Part shown: piece by piece, positions 18,460 to 27,756 of the stretch
How positions within the stretch are numbered: position 1 is the stretch's first letter
Layout of the letters: each line of letters begins with the position of its first letter
Assembly (NCBI RefSeq): GCF_029581355.1
Contig: NZ_CP120849.1
Span: 4,124,501-4,188,500 of the forward strand
DNA length: 64,000 nt
Direction: 5' to 3'
DNA from: Parabacteroides chongii
GTDB lineage: Bacteria > Bacteroidota > Bacteroidia > Bacteroidales > Tannerellaceae
Translations under genes and position numbers: made by a program
Notes under the pieces: generated by a model
Databases searched by the model: none
The model's input: only the letters and a program-made list of their open reading frames with translations
What the model was told of the DNA's origin: nothing

Positions 18460-19806
18460 ATGAAGAAAGAATATCTTATCTATAAGCTGTCGGATGCATC
18501 AAAGGATGCTTGTAAGATCGACAATGAACTTTTTCCGATGTATAATGTGAAACGTGGTCTGCGTAACGAAGACGGCAGTGGTGTTTTGGTCGGATTAACC
18601 AAGATCGGTAACGTAGTAGGTTACGAACGTCTGCCGGATAACGGTGGTCTGAAGGCTATCCCCGGTAAACTGTTTTACAGAGGCTACGATGTGGAAGATT
18701 TGGCACATGCCCTGATTAAAGAGAAACGTTTCGGTTTTGAGGAAGTGGCTTATCTGCTGCTTTCCGGTAAGCTGCCCGATAAGGAAGAACTAGCCTCTTT
18801 CAAAGGCCTGATCTGTGATAACATGCCGTTGGAGCAGAAGACCAAAATGAATATCCTCGACCTGGAAGGACAGAATATCATGAATATCCTTGCCCGTAGC
18901 GTTTTGGAAATGTACACTTTCGATCCGAATCCGGACGATACTTCGCGCGACAATCTGATGCGCCAGTCCATCGAACTGATCTCTCGTTTCCCGACTATCA
19001 TCGCTTATGCATATAATATCTTCCGTCATAGTACACACGGACGTTCTTTGCATATCCGCCATCCGCATGAAAACCTGTCGCTTGCAGAAAACTTCCTGCA
19101 CATGCTGAAAAAAGACTTTACCGAACTCGATGCACGTACACTCGATTTATTGCTTGTCTTGCAAGCCGAGCACGGTGGCGGTAACAACTCGACCTTTACT
19201 GTTCGTGTAACCAGTTCGACCGGAACGGATACCTATTCATCCATTGCGGCAGGTATCGGTTCGCTGAAAGGCCCGTTGCACGGAGGTGCCAATATCCAGG
19301 TGGTCGATATGTTCCATCATCTGAAAGAGAACATTGCAGACTGGAAGAATGTGGATGAAATCGATACGTATTTCATGCGTATGCTGAATAAGGAAGCCTA
19401 TAACAAGACCGGCTTGATTTATGGTATCGGTCATGCGGTCTATACCATTTCCGATCCACGTGCCGTCGTTCTGAAAGAGCTCGCCCGCGATCTGGCAAAG
19501 GAAAAAGGGCGTGAAGAAGAGTTTGACTTCCTTGAACTGCTGGAAGAACGTGCTATCGAATGTTTCGCCAAACATAAAGGAACGAAGAAACGTGTCTCTT
19601 CAAACGTGGACTTCTATTCCGGCTTCGTTTATGAAATGATCGGCCTGCCGCAGGAAATCTATACACCGCTGTTCGCCATGGCGCGTATCGTCGGTTGGAC
19701 AGCTCACCGTATCGAAGAGCTTCATTTCGACGGTAAACGTATTATCCGTCCGGCCTATAAGAATGTATTGGATGAAACAACTTATGTTCCGATATCCGAA
19801 CGTTGA
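18460..19806 (+). CDS. gltA: Citrate synthase
   Basis: A 448-residue citrate/2-methylcitrate synthase family enzyme that condenses oxaloacetate with acetyl-CoA. Catalytic elements visible are LQAEHGGGNNSTFTVR, GPLHGGANIQVVDM (His of the acetyl-CoA site), GIGHAVYTISDPRA (second catalytic His) and the aspartate region NVDFYSGFVYEMIGL (about residue 385). It ends the acn-icd-gltA run; the 20-bp gap to icd supports an operon. The N-terminal extension of about 50 residues before GLTKIGNVVGYER is typical of the Bacteroidales form. Whether it also accepts propionyl-CoA cannot be told. Confidence 0.93.
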   Translation: MKKEYLIYKLSDASKDACKIDNELFPMYNVKRGLRNEDGSGVLVGLTKIGNVVGYERLPDNGGLKAIPGKLFYRGYDVEDLAHALIKEKRFGFEEVAYLLLSGKLPDKEELASFKGLICDNMPLEQKTKMNILDLEGQNIMNILARSVLEMYTFDPNPDDTSRDNLMRQSIELISRFPTIIAYAYNIFRHSTHGRSLHIRHPHENLSLAENFLHMLKKDFTELDARTLDLLLVLQAEHGGGNNSTFTVRVTSSTGTDTYSSIAAGIGSLKGPLHGGANIQVVDMFHHLKENIADWKNVDEIDTYFMRMLNKEAYNKTGLIYGIGHAVYTISDPRAVVLKELARDLAKEKGREEEFDFLELLEERAIECFAKHKGTKKRVSSNVDFYSGFVYEMIGLPQEIYTPLFAMARIVGWTAHRIEELHFDGKRIIRPAYKNVLDETTYVPISER

Positions 19807-19930
19807 AAGTTGACAGAGATGAAAGTTGACAGATGGCAGTTGTTTCGGCTTTCAGCCGATTCATTCAAACTTGGCGCAAAGCTTAACTGTCAACTGTCAA
19901 CTTTCACTTGTCAACTGTCAACTGAAAGTT
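19804..19930. repeat. Short-repeat cluster between gltA and histidine kinase
   Basis: GAAAGTTGACAG occurs twice in direct order (about 19804-19832). The inverted form CTGTCAACTTTC, with further TGTCAACT units, follows at about 19886-19930. The two halves can pair into a long hairpin between the convergent genes. It may serve as a bidirectional terminator, or be a dispersed intergenic repeat. Confidence 0.65.
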
Positions 19931-21695
19931 ACAATTTTTTCTTCAGGGTAAAGAAGAAAGTAACTCCTTTCCCCGGACTGCTTTTTGCGGAGATTTGTCC
20001 TTTATGGAAATTGACCCCGTTTTTAACGATAGACAATCCCAGTCCGGTTCCGCCCACCTTGCGACTTCGTCCTTTATCTACCCGATAGAATCTTTCAAAG
20101 ATACGGTTGATATGTTCTTCCGAGATACCGACACCATTATCGGCAAAACTGAAATAATAGAATTTAGGGTCTTCCTTATAGCAGTTCACAATGATTAGGC
20201 TTCCTTCTCCGGCGTAGGCTATCGCATTGTCATACAGATTCCGGAAAATAGAATATAATAATGAGTAATTGCCGTGTATCGTAGGATTACCGGGTAGAAT
20301 GATGTCGGAAGAGATTTGCTTTTCTTCCATCTCTTTCGAACATTCCTTTTGAATCTCCGCGATCAGTTTCGGAATATTTATGTCGGACAGGTCGAACATG
20401 TCGGATGCTTCGTCCAGCCGGTTCAGAACGGAAATATCCCGTAATAATCCTGTCAGGCGGGTACTTTGCGAGTAACAACGTTCCAGGAAGAACTGACGTT
20501 TGTCGGGAGTAAGCTCCGGATTGCTGATGATTGTTTCCAGATATCCCTGGATACTGCTGACAGGTGTTTTCAACTCGTGTGCCACGTTTTGGGTAAGCTG
20601 GCGTTTCATCCGGCTTTCTTCTTCCTGACGTGAAATATCGTTGATGGAGATTTCATAGCTGTTGTCCAGGAACAGGATACATTCGATCAGGAATATCTTT
20701 CCGTTCTTATCGATCGTAACGGAGTCGCGCAAAACCTTCCGTTTACGATTGGTATTGGGGATGTTTTTATTCAGAAACGCCTTGATAGGTTCCAGCTCCT
20801 GGATATCTATTACTTCTTCGGCTTGTCGTATCTGATTGTCGGAGATGACGTTTGAGAACTGAATGAGCAGGATATTCGATAATATTTCTTTTCCTTCAGG
20901 TGTAAACATGGCAAATCCTTCTTTGGCATATTGGAAGTGCTTTATCAGCTTTTCGCGCTCCATGGAGAGTTCGTCTTTTGCCTTTTGCTGCTGATGGTAT
21001 AAGGTGACGATATTCTTTGAAATATCGCCCAGCTCATCATTTGGAAAGGTATAATCAGTCTCCGGTATCCGGTCTTTTTCAATATTCAGGGCAAAATCAC
21101 GCAACTTGGAGATGGTCCGCCCGATACTGAAAGTGAAGCGGGAGAGGACGAAGAAAAAGATCAACGTCATCAGGATCATAAAGTATATGAAATCCTTGTC
21201 CGTCGATAAGGCACTTTGTACATACGGATCATAAGGAAGTGCCGAACGGTAGATATAACTACCGATGTTGCTGGCCGAATAGAAATACCGTCTGCCTGTC
21301 GATCCGGAAGTTCGGATGGCAAACCCTTCATTATACAAACGAGCCTTACGTACTTCGCTACGATCGTTATGATTATTGAATTCTTCTGTCCCGCTATTAT
21401 CGAACAAGACTTTACCTTCGGGATCTATAATGGTTACACGTAACTCTTTCTGAGGAATCTCTTCGATAAATTGTTGTACGGTTTTGTCGATATCTCCCTC
21501 TTGCTGGGTACGGCTAAACAGTTGGTAATTATAGTTACTCAATACATTATTCAACTTTTCCTGCGAAAATTCCCGTTCCCGTTGATACTGAAACAACAGG
21601 AAACAAACCGTGAATCCAAGGAACATCACAAAAATAGACCAGAATAACCGTTGGCTGAACGGTATCCGGTTTTTCATCTTTTCTACTCTTACCAT
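19929..21695 (-). CDS. Membrane sensor histidine kinase (PhoR-like)
   Basis: A 588-residue inner-membrane kinase. There is a membrane helix near residues 12-32, an extracytoplasmic sensor of about 130 residues, and a second helix near 165-185 (FIYFMILMTLIFFFVL). A HAMP-like linker and a PAS-like region (about 240-350) come next. The H-box QNVAHELKTPVSSIQGYLE carries the phospho-accepting histidine. The ATPase domain has an N-box (NLYDNAIAYA), FADNGVGISEEH and GGTGLGLSIVKNGV. It lies 16 bp downstream of the response-regulator gene and would phosphorylate that protein. The signal is unknown; PhoR-like layout alone does not prove phosphate sensing. Confidence 0.9.
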   Translation of the reverse strand: MVRVEKMKNRIPFSQRLFWSIFVMFLGFTVCFLLFQYQREREFSQEKLNNVLSNYNYQLFSRTQQEGDIDKTVQQFIEEIPQKELRVTIIDPEGKVLFDNSGTEEFNNHNDRSEVRKARLYNEGFAIRTSGSTGRRYFYSASNIGSYIYRSALPYDPYVQSALSTDKDFIYFMILMTLIFFFVLSRFTFSIGRTISKLRDFALNIEKDRIPETDYTFPNDELGDISKNIVTLYHQQQKAKDELSMEREKLIKHFQYAKEGFAMFTPEGKEILSNILLIQFSNVISDNQIRQAEEVIDIQELEPIKAFLNKNIPNTNRKRKVLRDSVTIDKNGKIFLIECILFLDNSYEISINDISRQEEESRMKRQLTQNVAHELKTPVSSIQGYLETIISNPELTPDKRQFFLERCYSQSTRLTGLLRDISVLNRLDEASDMFDLSDINIPKLIAEIQKECSKEMEEKQISSDIILPGNPTIHGNYSLLYSIFRNLYDNAIAYAGEGSLIIVNCYKEDPKFYYFSFADNGVGISEEHINRIFERFYRVDKGRSRKVGGTGLGLSIVKNGVNFHKGQISAKSSPGKGVTFFFTLKKKL

Positions 21696-21711
21696 AATTC
21701 AAATAACAGGA

Positions 21712-22398
21712 TTAGCATTCAAAACAATAACCGAAGCCGAGGCGGGTGACAATGTTTTTTCCGTAAGGGCCTATCTTTTTCCGTAACCGGGTAATATTTA
21801 CATCAATAGTGCGATCCAATACATACACTTCGTCTTTCCAGATACGTGACAGTATCTCTTCGCGTGAGAAAACATTCCCTTTATTTTCCAGCAGTAATTT
21901 GAGTATTTCAAATTCCTTTTTGGTCAGCGGAACTTCCTGCCCGTTGACCGATGCTTTGATACGTTTGGTGTCCAACACTAATGTTTCATAGTCGAGACGC
22001 TCGTTTGTATCGATCTTTTCCTTTTCGGTTGTTCTTCGTAACACGGCCTTAACGCGTGCGACTACCTGGCGGATCGAAAATGGTTTTGAAATATAATCGT
22101 CTGCCCCCAGGTTAAAACCTGTCAGCATATCGTTTTCCGTATCTTTGGCTGTCAGGAAGATGATCGGGATGTCGGAGGTGCTTTCTTCTTTCCTTAAAAT
22201 ACTCGCCATCTTGAATCCGGAGATTTCTCCCATCATGACATCCAGTAAAAGCAGCTGATAAACAGACAGGTCCTTTTTCAATGCTTCTTCCGCATTGAAA
22301 GCCGTATCCACCTCGTAACCTTCAATTTCCAGATTAAATTTGAGGATTTCGCACAAGTCCTCTTCGTCGTCTACAACAAGAATTCGGGGCATATCCAT
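21712..22398 (-). CDS. OmpR/PhoB-family response regulator
   Basis: A 228-residue two-domain regulator. The receiver (residues 1-120) has the acidic pair in ILVVDDEEDL, the phospho-acceptor Asp53 in LLLDVMMGE and the conserved lysine in DDYISKPFS. The C-terminal winged helix (about 135-228) has KEFEILKLLLENKG and VDVNITRLRKKI-like motifs ending RLGFGYCFEC. It is the first gene of the pair and is divergent from the plug-domain protein gene at 22599. Target genes are unknown. Confidence 0.93.
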   Translation of the reverse strand: MDMPRILVVDDEEDLCEILKFNLEIEGYEVDTAFNAEEALKKDLSVYQLLLLDVMMGEISGFKMASILRKEESTSDIPIIFLTAKDTENDMLTGFNLGADDYISKPFSIRQVVARVKAVLRRTTEKEKIDTNERLDYETLVLDTKRIKASVNGQEVPLTKKEFEILKLLLENKGNVFSREEILSRIWKDEVYVLDRTIDVNITRLRKKIGPYGKNIVTRLGFGYCFEC

Positions 22399-22598
22399 AG
22401 TCTTTTTTATTTAATTGAAATGAAAAGCTCATTTCATTGTTTACAAAATTAATTATTTTCCTGCAAAGGAAGGCATTTGGTATTTCGGCAAAGTGAAATA
22501 ACTGTTACATTTATGTTACAAAAGGGTCTTTTGATGGATGTTATATCGAAAAATATTATATATTTGTATGCATTTGCCATAAGTATAAACCACTATTG

Positions 22599-24821
22599 AT
22601 GAGTAAGATGAAATACTATTTGACTTTTTTATCGGTGTTGTTTTCCTTTTTTCAGCTAAGCGCACAACGCATTGAATTACCGGATGAGCGTATATTCCTG
22701 TTATCGGATAAACCGGTATATAAGCAGGGTGATACCATACAAATTCATGGTCAGTTGTTAGCATCCGGCAGGCAGTATGACCGGTACAGCAATTATATTT
22801 ATGCAGAACTGTTCGATGAGAAAGATTCTGTTCTTATCCGGCAAAAGACGAAATGTGATGTTGACGGCGCTTTTACCTTTCCCTTTCAGACGGAGTATGA
22901 TTGGCCCGGCTCTGTTTATTATTTACGAGCCTACACCCGGATGATGCAAAACTTTCATTCGGCAAGCTTTCCGCAGATAGAATTACCCATTGGAATGGAG
23001 TTGTTTATTCCGGAAGCGAATGTCCCGGGTGTAAAATGTCTTTTCTTTCCGGAAGGCGGTCAGTGGGTGAATGGAGAGGTTCAGAATATGACAGTCTACC
23101 TGGCTGATAGTCATGGTACTCCTTTGCAGGTTCCTTTTTATATACTGAATAACACCGATACGATTATCAGTACGACATCCTTATCTTCCGGTTTACAAAC
23201 GATCCGTCTTCTTCCGAAGGAAGGTGATCAGTTTGTTTTGTATGCAACGTATGAGGGGGAGAAATTCCTGTTCACTTTGCCGGAAAGGATACAGGGACAC
23301 ACATTGCAAAGCGCTATGAACCGAAACAAAATAAGCTATAGAGTGATTTCTGACGGAGCCGGGATCACCAGCGAGCGTCTTTTTGTTTTTCGACCGGCAA
23401 ACGGTCTGGAAGAGATAAAGCTGACCGAACAGCTAAATACTGGAATCTTGAGCCTGCCACCGGAAGAGACAGGGTTATTCGTTCTCTTCCTGACAGATAA
23501 ATCTGCCAATGTTATAGCTCAAACTGTTCATTGGAGAAATGACGAACGCCCTTCTTTGGGACTGGATAAAAAAGAATACTTAGTCGGCGAAACGATCTGT
23601 CTGCCGGCTGATTTTTCAACCGATAGTATTCGTTTATTCCACCGTATTGTAAAAAGAAGGCAGATCGCCAAGCCTGCCATTCTACAGGCGGAGTTGGAAA
23701 ACGAACTCTTTTCGCCTGTCATTTTTCCCAAACATTACCTGTCGGATGAATCCGGTATGACTAAGCCGGATATAGAAGCATGGCTGCGTACCGCCCGTTT
23801 TATTCGTTTCAATCCGACGGAGATTGTCGATAAGAGATTCAGTTATCGTTTTCAACCTGAAATAATGAATATGTTTACGGGGCGGGTTACATATAAAAGC
23901 GGTAAGCCGTTAAAGGGTGGAAGTATTGTGGCGTACAATTCGGTGACGAATCAAGTCGATGCCGGTGAAATAGATTCGAAGGGGCGTTACCTTATTTCTA
24001 TAACGGACTTTAAAGAGGGTGATTACTTCTTTCTGCAGGCACATCCGGCGAAAGGTACTGCCGGTTTTTACGAATATATTCCCGACAACGATACATTCCC
24101 GTCTGTTGTCAATCGTTTGCATTATTATCGTCTGGATCATAAATATGCTGAAGTAAGTGCAAGCTATCAGGATAGTTCCGGTTTTACTTACCGGGTAGAC
24201 GAGTTCGGTAACAGGGATTATATCATGCCTGAAATAACTGTAAAAGCGAGGAGCAGACAAGACAAAGCCGTATCCACCGAGAAGTTCTATAATGTCACAT
24301 ATCTGGATGAAGAAGAACTGGATAGACGTAACTACGTGGATATGGAAAATGTCTTTATGGATATGCCCGGTGTCTCTTTCTTTTGGTCTACCGTGAAGGA
24401 TGAACAGGGTATGGATAAAAGAATGCCCCGGTTAATTAGTTCGAGGGGATTCAGTACATTGAAAGGAGGTGACCTGGTCATATTGTTAGACGGACAAAGG
24501 ATCCCTTTGGAAGAAGTAGTCAATTTGCTTTCAGTCCGGGATGTCTCATCCGTTGAGTTGCTTAAACCCTGGCAAACAAATGCTGTAACGTTTGGAGCAG
24601 TCAACGGAGCTGTACTGGTTACAACCAAAAAAGAAGGACGTTCTGCCGAAATCACCAGTAAAGGCTTCTATTATTATCCCCGTGGGCTTGTGCAAGGGAA
24701 GAAATTTTCCGATAAAACTATCCAGGCTCCGTCTACCCCCGGTTTATATGACTTGCTAATTGACTTGGTGACCAACAAAAGGGAGGTCCATTCCTACAGA
24801 TTACCGTTCGTTGTCCGCTGA
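22599..24821 (+). CDS. Secreted MG2-like protein with a C-terminal TonB-receptor plug domain
   Basis: A 740-residue exported protein with a signal peptide (KMKYYLTFLSVLFSFFQLSAQ). The N-terminal domain begins FLLSDKPVYKQGDTIQIHGQ, like the macroglobulin MG2 repeats of alpha-2-macroglobulin-type proteins. A carboxypeptidase-regulatory-like segment follows (FTGRVTYKSGKPLKGGSIVA, about residue 430). The C-terminal 200 residues match a TonB-dependent receptor plug: MENVFMDMPGVSFFW and GDLVILLDGQRIPLEEV. No room is left for a 22-strand barrel, so it cannot be an ordinary transporter. The ATG at 22599 is chosen over the TTG three bases earlier. Its role is unknown; surface binding or a plug-for-partner function are possibilities. 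Confidence 0.8.
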   Translation: MSKMKYYLTFLSVLFSFFQLSAQRIELPDERIFLLSDKPVYKQGDTIQIHGQLLASGRQYDRYSNYIYAELFDEKDSVLIRQKTKCDVDGAFTFPFQTEYDWPGSVYYLRAYTRMMQNFHSASFPQIELPIGMELFIPEANVPGVKCLFFPEGGQWVNGEVQNMTVYLADSHGTPLQVPFYILNNTDTIISTTSLSSGLQTIRLLPKEGDQFVLYATYEGEKFLFTLPERIQGHTLQSAMNRNKISYRVISDGAGITSERLFVFRPANGLEEIKLTEQLNTGILSLPPEETGLFVLFLTDKSANVIAQTVHWRNDERPSLGLDKKEYLVGETICLPADFSTDSIRLFHRIVKRRQIAKPAILQAELENELFSPVIFPKHYLSDESGMTKPDIEAWLRTARFIRFNPTEIVDKRFSYRFQPEIMNMFTGRVTYKSGKPLKGGSIVAYNSVTNQVDAGEIDSKGRYLISITDFKEGDYFFLQAHPAKGTAGFYEYIPDNDTFPSVVNRLHYYRLDHKYAEVSASYQDSSGFTYRVDEFGNRDYIMPEITVKARSRQDKAVSTEKFYNVTYLDEEELDRRNYVDMENVFMDMPGVSFFWSTVKDEQGMDKRMPRLISSRGFSTLKGGDLVILLDGQRIPLEEVVNLLSVRDVSSVELLKPWQTNAVTFGAVNGAVLVTTKKEGRSAEITSKGFYYYPRGLVQGKKFSDKTIQAPSTPGLYDLLIDLVTNKREVHSYRLPFVVR

Positions 24822-24879
24822 TTTGTTCCATATTATTGGGGTTGGAACTTGAAATAATAGGGTGTAACAAGAAAAAAAC

Positions 24880-24910
24880 TTGCATAGTTAAAAAAGATGT
24901 TGTACTTTCG
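24880..24910 (+). promoter_or_regulatory. Promoter of tRNA-Ser
   Basis: TTGC at 24880-24883 and TACTTTCG at 24903-24910 are separated by 19 bp, the expected -33/-7 spacing for Bacteroidetes. The tRNA starts 14 bp further on. Confidence 0.7.
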
Positions 24911-24923
24911 CGCCGGTTTAGAA

Positions 24924-25011
24924 GGAGAGATGCTCGAGTGGTTGAAGAGGCACGCCTGGAAAGCGTGTAAACCCCTAAAGGGTTTCGCGGGTTCGAATCC
25001 CGCTCTCTCCG
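24924..25011 (+). tRNA. tRNA-Ser (GGA anticodon)
   Basis: An 88-nt class II tRNA. The acceptor stem is GGAGAGA (24924-24930) with TCTCTCC (25004-25010) plus a G discriminator. The anticodon arm ACGCCTGGAAAGCGT carries GGA, read as serine. A long variable arm (ACCCCTAAAGGGT) follows, as serine tRNAs have, then the T-arm GGGTTCGAATCCC. CCA is not encoded. A hairpin terminator lies about 40 bp downstream. Confidence 0.97.
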
Positions 25012-25049
25012 CGGAAAACAATAGTGGAAGGTTAGATATCTAAGGGATG

Positions 25050-25079
25050 CCTACAGGCTAGATGCTTGTAGGTTTTTTT
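25050..25079 (+). terminator. Terminator of tRNA-Ser
   Basis: CCTACA (25050-25055) pairs with TGTAGG (25067-25072), followed by seven T residues. It overlaps the last codons of the convergent MATE gene (stop at 25058). Confidence 0.75.
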
Positions 25080-26404
25080 ATTTTCCGATACACATATATA
25101 AATGCAGGAATCAAAAACAAGTCTGCAGCCATCCATGCCGTTGCGTCACCGAAGCAGACAGCCAGAAAACCGAATGCCGGTACTGCATAGATACTGACCA
25201 ATGTCCGGGCGATCATTTCGGATACGCCGGAAAGCATTGCCAGGTTGGTGAATCCGGCTCCCTGGATTGTGTAACGAAGAATACAGAGAATACCCAGGAT
25301 AGGGAAGAAGGAGCAGGAGATATGCAGGAACTGGATCGCATCTTTAATAATTTCCGTTTCTGCCGGATCGACAAATATCAGGATCAGTTCACGTGAAGCC
25401 AGCATCAATATAAGGAATGAGAAGGCAGCATAGACAAGCATCATCAATCCGCTGGCTTTGATGCCCAGCCAGATACGTTCCGGTTTGCCAGCCCCGTAAT
25501 TCTGCCCGGTATAGGTAGCCATAGCAATTCCGAGACTTTCGAAAGGACAAATAAAGAAGGATTTGATACGTACGGCGGACGCATAGGCTGCAATGCACGC
25601 TGATCCTAACGCATTATTGGCACTTTGCAACATGATACTGCCAATGGCTGTGATGGAAAATTGAAGTCCCATCGGGACACCGATCCACATCAGGTTTCCT
25701 GCCAGCTTAGACTGGAACTTCCTTTCTTCCCGCGTACTTCTCAATATATCGAAACGACGGTGCATATAAACGAAACAGAGGACTGCCGATATTCCCTGGG
25801 AAAGTAGTGTGGCTATGGCCGCTCCGGCAACGCCCCATTTAAATACCAGGATGCAAACCAGGTCGAGGATCACATTCAGAATGGTGGAAAAAAGTAGGAA
25901 CCAAAAAGGTGTCTTGCTATCGCCCAGTGCCCGGATAATGCTTGACAGCAGATTATAAAAGAAAGTACAAGGTACGCCGATGAAAGTAACCAGTAAATAG
26001 AAATAGGCATCTTTAAAAATATTATCCGGCGTTTGCATAACCCTCAGAATATCTTTGCAATATATACTTGTAACGACCGCAATGATAACCGACATAACAG
26101 TCGCCAGTTGTAAACTGATGGAAACATATTTCCTCATCGTGCTGTAATCCCTGGCACCGAACTTCTGTGCCACCGGAATACCGAAACCTGCACAGCATCC
26201 GTTACAAAATCCTATAATAAGAAATATGACAGACGTACTTGCTCCGACAGCAGAAAAAGCATCGATTCCCAGAAATTTACCGACAATAGCCGCGTCTATC
26301 AAAGAATAAGTTTGTTGAAGCAGATTTGCCAACAGTACCGGCATAGCAAAACTGAAGATCAAGGGCAATGCCGCCCCCGATGTCATTTCTTTTGAAGTTC
26401 CCAT
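25058..26404 (-). CDS. MATE-family efflux transporter
   Basis: A 448-residue multidrug and toxin extrusion (MATE) transporter with about 12 membrane helices in two related halves. Typical blocks are LIDAAIVGKFLGIDAFSAVGAS in the first half, the glycine-rich FGIPVAQKFGARDY, and TYTGQNYGAGKPERI in the second half. It would export cationic or other small molecules in exchange for Na+ or H+; the substrate is unknown. The ATG at 26404 (MGTSKEMTSG) is chosen because an AGGGAAA purine tract precedes it and the longer frame begins at TTG. It is convergent with tRNA-Ser. Confidence 0.92.
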   Translation of the reverse strand: MGTSKEMTSGAALPLIFSFAMPVLLANLLQQTYSLIDAAIVGKFLGIDAFSAVGASTSVIFLIIGFCNGCCAGFGIPVAQKFGARDYSTMRKYVSISLQLATVMSVIIAVVTSIYCKDILRVMQTPDNIFKDAYFYLLVTFIGVPCTFFYNLLSSIIRALGDSKTPFWFLLFSTILNVILDLVCILVFKWGVAGAAIATLLSQGISAVLCFVYMHRRFDILRSTREERKFQSKLAGNLMWIGVPMGLQFSITAIGSIMLQSANNALGSACIAAYASAVRIKSFFICPFESLGIAMATYTGQNYGAGKPERIWLGIKASGLMMLVYAAFSFLILMLASRELILIFVDPAETEIIKDAIQFLHISCSFFPILGILCILRYTIQGAGFTNLAMLSGVSEMIARTLVSIYAVPAFGFLAVCFGDATAWMAADLFLIPAFIYVYRKIKKPTSI

Positions 26405-26480
26405 AACAATTTCCCTAAACAATCGCCGCAAAGGTAACTATTTTATAGTAAAAAGGATTAAGATACACTTATAAAATCTA

Positions 26481-26511
26481 TTGCTGAGTAACCCAATAAA
26501 TCATATATTTG
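26481..26511 (+). promoter_or_regulatory. Promoter of the cytochrome peroxidase gene
   Basis: TTGC at 26481-26484 and TATATTTG at 26504-26511 are 19 bp apart, a good Bacteroidetes -33/-7 pair. The ATG at 26536 is 25 bp beyond the -7 box. Confidence 0.65.
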
Positions 26512-26535
26512 TACGAACAAAGCAATTCATCTTAT

Positions 26536-27636
26536 ATGCATAGTTTTACAAACGCGAAACAGTTGACCGGAATGATTGTCTGTGTTACCTTATTGTTTGC
26601 TTGTCAGCCTGATAAACAGACCGGATTAAACGAAAAAGAGCTACTGGGCAAGCAACTTTTCTTTGACGAGAATCTTTCGGAACCTACAGGGCAATCCTGT
26701 GCAACCTGTCACACGACAGAGAAAGGTTTTGCAGATATATATTCCCGTGTCACTTCTGAAGGAGCAGTCAAGGGACGCTTTAGCAATCGTAACTCGATGA
26801 CCTCTGCTTATGCTTGTTATGTCCCGCCGCTGCATTACAGTGATGAGGACGAAACCTATGTCGGAGGACTTTTCTGGGACGGTCGTGTCAACACGCTGGA
26901 AGAACAGGCAGCCCAACCGTTTACGAATCCGTTGGAGATGGGGAACAACGACAATGAAATGGTTTCAGAGAAAGTCCGTCGTGCCGGTTATTATCAGGAT
27001 TTGGTTAAGATCTATGGAGAGCCAGTCTCCAACGATTCTCTCTTTTCATACATAACAAATGCCATTGCCGCTTATGAACGTTCGGCTGAAATGAATCCGT
27101 TCACTTCCAAATACGATGCTTGGGAAGCGGGTAAATGTGAACTGACAGCACAGGAGCAACTCGGATTGGAACTGTTCAAGGAGAAAGGGCTTTGTGCCGA
27201 ATGTCATATTTTGGAACCCGATGAACGGGCAGGAAAGGTCTTGTTCACAGACCATACCTATGACAATTTGGGTATCCCGTCTAACCCGGATAATCCTTTT
27301 TTCACTACACCGGCTCCTTATAATCCTTGTGGGCGCGATACGGTCGATATGGGGCTGGGTAGTACTCTCAAGGATATTGCCGAAGCGGGAAAGTTCCGTG
27401 TCCCGACCCTGCGAAACATAACTTTGACAGCCCCTTACGGACACAATGGTTATTTCAATACGTTGGAAGAAATAATACATTTTTATAATGTCCGTGATGT
27501 GGAAGAATATCCACAGCCTGAATTTGCCGCAACTGTCAACAGAGACGAACTAGGCAACCTCGGTCTGACACCCGAAGAAGAAGCTGCTATTATTGCTTTC
27601 CTGTCGACGCTAACAGATGGATATCGGGCGGACTAG
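26536..27636 (+). CDS. Di-haem cytochrome c peroxidase lipoprotein
   Basis: A 366-residue periplasmic di-haem peroxidase of the CcpA/MauG superfamily, expected to reduce hydrogen peroxide to water with electrons from a small carrier. Two c-type haem motifs are seen: SCATCHT (Cys55, Cys58, His59) and CAECHI in the second domain. The segment SAYACYVPPLHY and WDGRVNTLEEQA are family blocks. The start at 26536 gives a lipoprotein signal whose lipobox is LLFAC (Cys23), so it is probably membrane-anchored. The earlier TTG frame start at 26509 overlaps the promoter. It stands alone; electron donor and maturation genes are not in the window. Confidence 0.9.
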   Translation: MHSFTNAKQLTGMIVCVTLLFACQPDKQTGLNEKELLGKQLFFDENLSEPTGQSCATCHTTEKGFADIYSRVTSEGAVKGRFSNRNSMTSAYACYVPPLHYSDEDETYVGGLFWDGRVNTLEEQAAQPFTNPLEMGNNDNEMVSEKVRRAGYYQDLVKIYGEPVSNDSLFSYITNAIAAYERSAEMNPFTSKYDAWEAGKCELTAQEQLGLELFKEKGLCAECHILEPDERAGKVLFTDHTYDNLGIPSNPDNPFFTTPAPYNPCGRDTVDMGLGSTLKDIAEAGKFRVPTLRNITLTAPYGHNGYFNTLEEIIHFYNVRDVEEYPQPEFAATVNRDELGNLGLTPEEEAAIIAFLSTLTDGYRAD

Positions 27637-27720
27637 GTTATAATCTTTCTTCTGTTTTCAAAACATTTTGCATTCTGCCATAGTTCTTTTATAAAGCAAA
27701 ACATAAAAGAAAAAAATGAA

Positions 27721-27728
27721 TATCTTTG
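27721..27728 (+). promoter_or_regulatory. -7 box before the esterase gene
   Basis: TATCTTTG lies 28 bp before the esterase ATG and matches the Bacteroidetes -7 consensus exactly. No matching -33 element was seen. Confidence 0.45.
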
Positions 27729-27756
27729 CTTTCAATAAATAAATTCTATATAGATC

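Noticed and set aside
19929..22398. Two-component pair as a phosphate-starvation PhoR-PhoB or RprX-RprY system
   Set aside because: Layout is PhoR-like, but no phosphate genes are adjacent and the regulator's start does not match the RprY sequence as I recall it, so no specific name is given.
24833..25021. Minus-strand frame over the tRNA-Ser
   Set aside because: It is created by the antisense of the tRNA and contains no recognisable domain.
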